This document shows positions 9,185 to 11,123 of a stretch of 11,123 nt of DNA, in pieces. The stretch lies in contig CANDFO010000073.1 of NCBI GenBank assembly GCA_947384055.1, positions 1 to 11,123 on the forward strand. Direction: 5' to 3'. How positions within the stretch are numbered: the stretch's first letter is position 1; each line of letters starts with the position of its first letter. The translations under genes were made by a program, and so were the position numbers. The DNA is from an uncultured Flavonifractor sp. Its GTDB lineage: Bacteria; Bacillota; Clostridia; Oscillospirales; Oscillospiraceae. A model generated the notes under the pieces. That model saw only the letters and a program-made list of their open reading frames with translations, had not been told where the DNA came from and did not search any database.

Positions 9185-10198
9185 ATGAAAAAAACCGCGC
9201 GTTTTGCCGGAGGATTCCTCGTCCTGGGCATTCTGATGATGGTGATGCTCTATTGGAACATCAACACCGGGTCAGTCCATCTGAGCCTGGAACGGATTGC
9301 GGAGCTGCTCCGCTTCGGCAACGACGGGAGCCTGGAGGGAAACATTCTCTGGAAAATCCGCCTGTCCCGGATGCTGGGCACAGTGGTACTGGGGGGCGGG
9401 CTGTCCATTGCGGGCTTTTTGCTCCAGACCTTTTTTAAAAATCCCATAGCCGGTCCCTTCGTGCTGGGCATTTCCTCCGGCTCCCGGCTGTTTGTGGGCT
9501 TTTTTATGCTGGCGGCGGCTCCAATCGTCATGGGGAACTTTTCCCCCTACGCCATCTTTATCGCCGCCTTTGCGGGGGCCCTGCTGTCCATGGCGCTGGT
9601 GCTGGCGGTGTCCAGCCGGGTGCAGAACCTGGCCATGCTGCTGGTGATCGGTATGATGATTGGCTACATCTGCGACGCGGGCACCAACTTCATGATCACC
9701 TTTGCCGAGAGCAACCAGCTGCGCAACTTCACCATTTGGTCCATGGGCAGCTTCTCCGGTATCACCTGGCCCACTCTGGCGGCGGCCGCAGTCATCACAC
9801 TGCCCACGGTGGCGGTGGTGTTTTTCCTGTCTAAACCATTGGAGGCCTATCTTTTAGGAGAAAACTACGCCAAAAGCATGGGGGTGAATATCAGGGGCTT
9901 CCGGCTGGCCCTCATCATCCTGTCCAGCATGCTGGCGGCCTGCGTGGTGGCCTTTGCCGGTCCGATTTCTTTTGTCGGCATTGCGGTGCCCCACATCACC
10001 CGCCTGCTGTTCAAAACCTCCCGGCCTATGGTGCTCATACCGGCCACCTTCCTCACAGGCGGTGTGTTCTGCCTGCTGTGCGATCTCATTGCCCGCACTG
10101 CATTTGCGCCCGTGGAGCTGAGCATCAGCACGGTGACATCGGTGCTGGGCGCGCCGGTGGTGATCTGGCTGATGATCAAGCGGAGGAGGGGCGCATGA
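9185..10198 (+). CDS. FecCD-type ABC importer permease (BtuC-like)
   Basis: This 337-residue polytopic membrane protein is the channel of the importer and would act as a homodimer. Hydrophobic segments run throughout, as expected for the roughly ten helices of the FecCD family (PF01032). Family landmarks seen: KIRLSRMLG (57-65), AGFLLQ..FKNPIAGPFVLGISSGS (76-100), the IWSMGSF motif (184-190), a cytoplasmic coupling segment LGENYAKSMGVNIRGFR (224-240), GPISFVGIAVPHITRLL (259-275) and STVTSVLGAPVVIWLM near the C-terminus. I chose ATG 9185 over 9179 because GAGGAG at 9171-9176 is eight bases before the former and only two before the latter. The stop overlaps the start of the ATPase gene. The family transports Fe-siderophores, haem and B12, and the sequence alone does not separate these. 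Confidence 0.93.
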   Translation: MKKTARFAGGFLVLGILMMVMLYWNINTGSVHLSLERIAELLRFGNDGSLEGNILWKIRLSRMLGTVVLGGGLSIAGFLLQTFFKNPIAGPFVLGISSGSRLFVGFFMLAAAPIVMGNFSPYAIFIAAFAGALLSMALVLAVSSRVQNLAMLLVIGMMIGYICDAGTNFMITFAESNQLRNFTIWSMGSFSGITWPTLAAAAVITLPTVAVVFFLSKPLEAYLLGENYAKSMGVNIRGFRLALIILSSMLAACVVAFAGPISFVGIAVPHITRLLFKTSRPMVLIPATFLTGGVFCLLCDLIARTAFAPVELSISTVTSVLGAPVVIWLMIKRRRGA

Positions 10199-11123
10199 TG
10201 TATTTTGAGACAAAGGATCTGTCGGTGGGCTACAGCGGCAGGCCGCTGATTGAACACATCGACATCGGCATACACAGAGGGGGCATTCTGTGCCTCATTG
10301 GGCCCAACGGTTCGGGAAAATCCACCATTTTGCGCAGTATTACCCGCCACCTGGCCAAGCTGGGCGGCGTGGTGTCTATTGACGGTAAAGATTTAAGCGG
10401 GATGAGCAACCGGGAAATGGCAAAACAGGTGTCGGTGGTGCTCACCGACCGGGTGGACCCGGAGCTGCTGACCTGTTGGGAGGTGGTGTCCGCCGGGCGT
10501 TATCCCTATACGAATCATTTCGGCAGGCTGTCCGAAGAGGATGAGGCCGTCGTCGCCCAGTCTATGGAGCAGGTCAACGCCCTGGAGCTGCGGGACCGCC
10601 GCTTTTCTCAGCTCAGCGATGGGCAGAAGCAGCGGATTCTGCTGGCGCGGGCCCTGTGCCAGCAGCCGGAGGTGATGGTGCTGGACGAACCCACCAGCTA
10701 CCTGGATATCCGCCACAAGATCGAGCTGCTGAGCATCCTGCGGGGGCTGGCGGCGGAACGGCAGCTGAGCGTTGTGCTCTCCCTCCACGAGGTGGATCTG
10801 GCGGTGAAGCTGGCCGATGTGGTGGTGCTGGTGAAGGGAAGCACCATCTTTCGTTGCGGTGCGCCGGAGGATGTGCTGGATGAGGAGACGCTCCGGGCCT
10901 TGTACGATATCCACGACGGCACCTTCGACCTGCTGCTGGGCAGCGTGGAGCTGTGCGGGGCGGCGGGAGAGAGCCAGGTATTCGTGGTGCCCGGAGCGGG
11001 GCGGGGCGCTCCCTGCTTCCGCAGCCTGCAAAAGCGCGGTATCCCCTTTTCCGCAGGCATCCTTCAGCCCGGCGATGTGGACAGCGCGGTGGCGCGAACC
11101 CTGGCGGCGCGGACCTTTGAATC
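10195..11123 (+). CDS. FecE/BtuD-like ABC ATPase with extra C-terminal domain (partial)
   Basis: The gene runs off the right edge with at least 308 codons. Numbered from the ATG at 10198, it shows Walker A GPNGSGKST (35-43), signature LSDGQ (139-143), Walker B VMVLDEPT (159-166), D-loop SYLD (167-170) and the switch His in LSLHEVD (H197), so it should hydrolyse ATP. At the Q-loop the sequence reads VSVVLTDR, with Thr83 where Gln is expected. After about residue 245 a further segment (at least 60 residues) continues with VFVVPGAGRG, RGIPFSAGIL and VARTLAARTF. Ordinary importer ATPases of this family end near 250-270 residues. The start is either 10195, which makes an ATGA overlap with the permease stop, or 10198. 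AGGAGG at 10184-10189 is five or eight bases away. It completes a binding protein-permease-ATPase importer. Confidence 0.9.
   Translation, partial: MMYFETKDLSVGYSGRPLIEHIDIGIHRGGILCLIGPNGSGKSTILRSITRHLAKLGGVVSIDGKDLSGMSNREMAKQVSVVLTDRVDPELLTCWEVVSAGRYPYTNHFGRLSEEDEAVVAQSMEQVNALELRDRRFSQLSDGQKQRILLARALCQQPEVMVLDEPTSYLDIRHKIELLSILRGLAAERQLSVVLSLHEVDLAVKLADVVVLVKGSTIFRCGAPEDVLDEETLRALYDIHDGTFDLLLGSVELCGAAGESQVFVVPGAGRGAPCFRSLQKRGIPFSAGILQPGDVDSAVARTLAARTFE

Overview
The window holds one rightward operon from a high-GC, low-oxygen Firmicute. A gut clostridium of the Oscillospiraceae type (Flavonifractor/Lawsonibacter-like) fits best. The grounds are strong AGGAGG-type ribosome sites, a Gram-positive lipoprotein, a consensus sigma-A promoter, a class of cobalamin riboswitch common in Clostridia, and GC-rich third codon positions. 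Taxonomy is inferred, not proven by a marker gene.

Layout. Bases 1-140 end with a strong intrinsic terminator that closes an unseen upstream transcription unit. A consensus promoter (TTGACA, 16-nt spacer, TATAAT) at 286-313 starts a long leader. The leader carries a cobalamin riboswitch (354-549) and a 13-bp terminator hairpin with a T-rich tail (612-650). About 415 further bases (651-1066) have no convincing gene. Six genes follow on the + strand, all closely spaced or overlapping: an AAA+ ATPase (ChlI type, 1082-2086), an AAA+/VWA protein (ChlD type, 2079-3986), a CobN/BchH-family chelatase large subunit (4067-7822), a lipoprotein solute-binding protein (7878-9092), a FecCD-type permease (9185-10198) and an ABC ATPase (10195 to beyond the right end). 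Stable stem-loops sit after cobN and between the binding-protein and permease genes.

How it fits together. ChlI and ChlD should form the ATP-driven motor that works on the CobN-type subunit to insert metal into a tetrapyrrole, or possibly remove it. The three transport genes form a complete BtuFCD/FhuBCD-type importer for a corrinoid, haem-like tetrapyrrole or metallophore. The riboswitch would shut the whole unit off when cobalamin is plentiful. An importer and a chelatase in one cobalamin-repressed operon suggest that the imported molecule, or its metal, is handed to the chelatase. No other corrin-ring synthesis gene is visible here, so the true substrate is open. The ABC ATPase has two unusual traits: a substituted Q-loop glutamine and an extra C-terminal domain.
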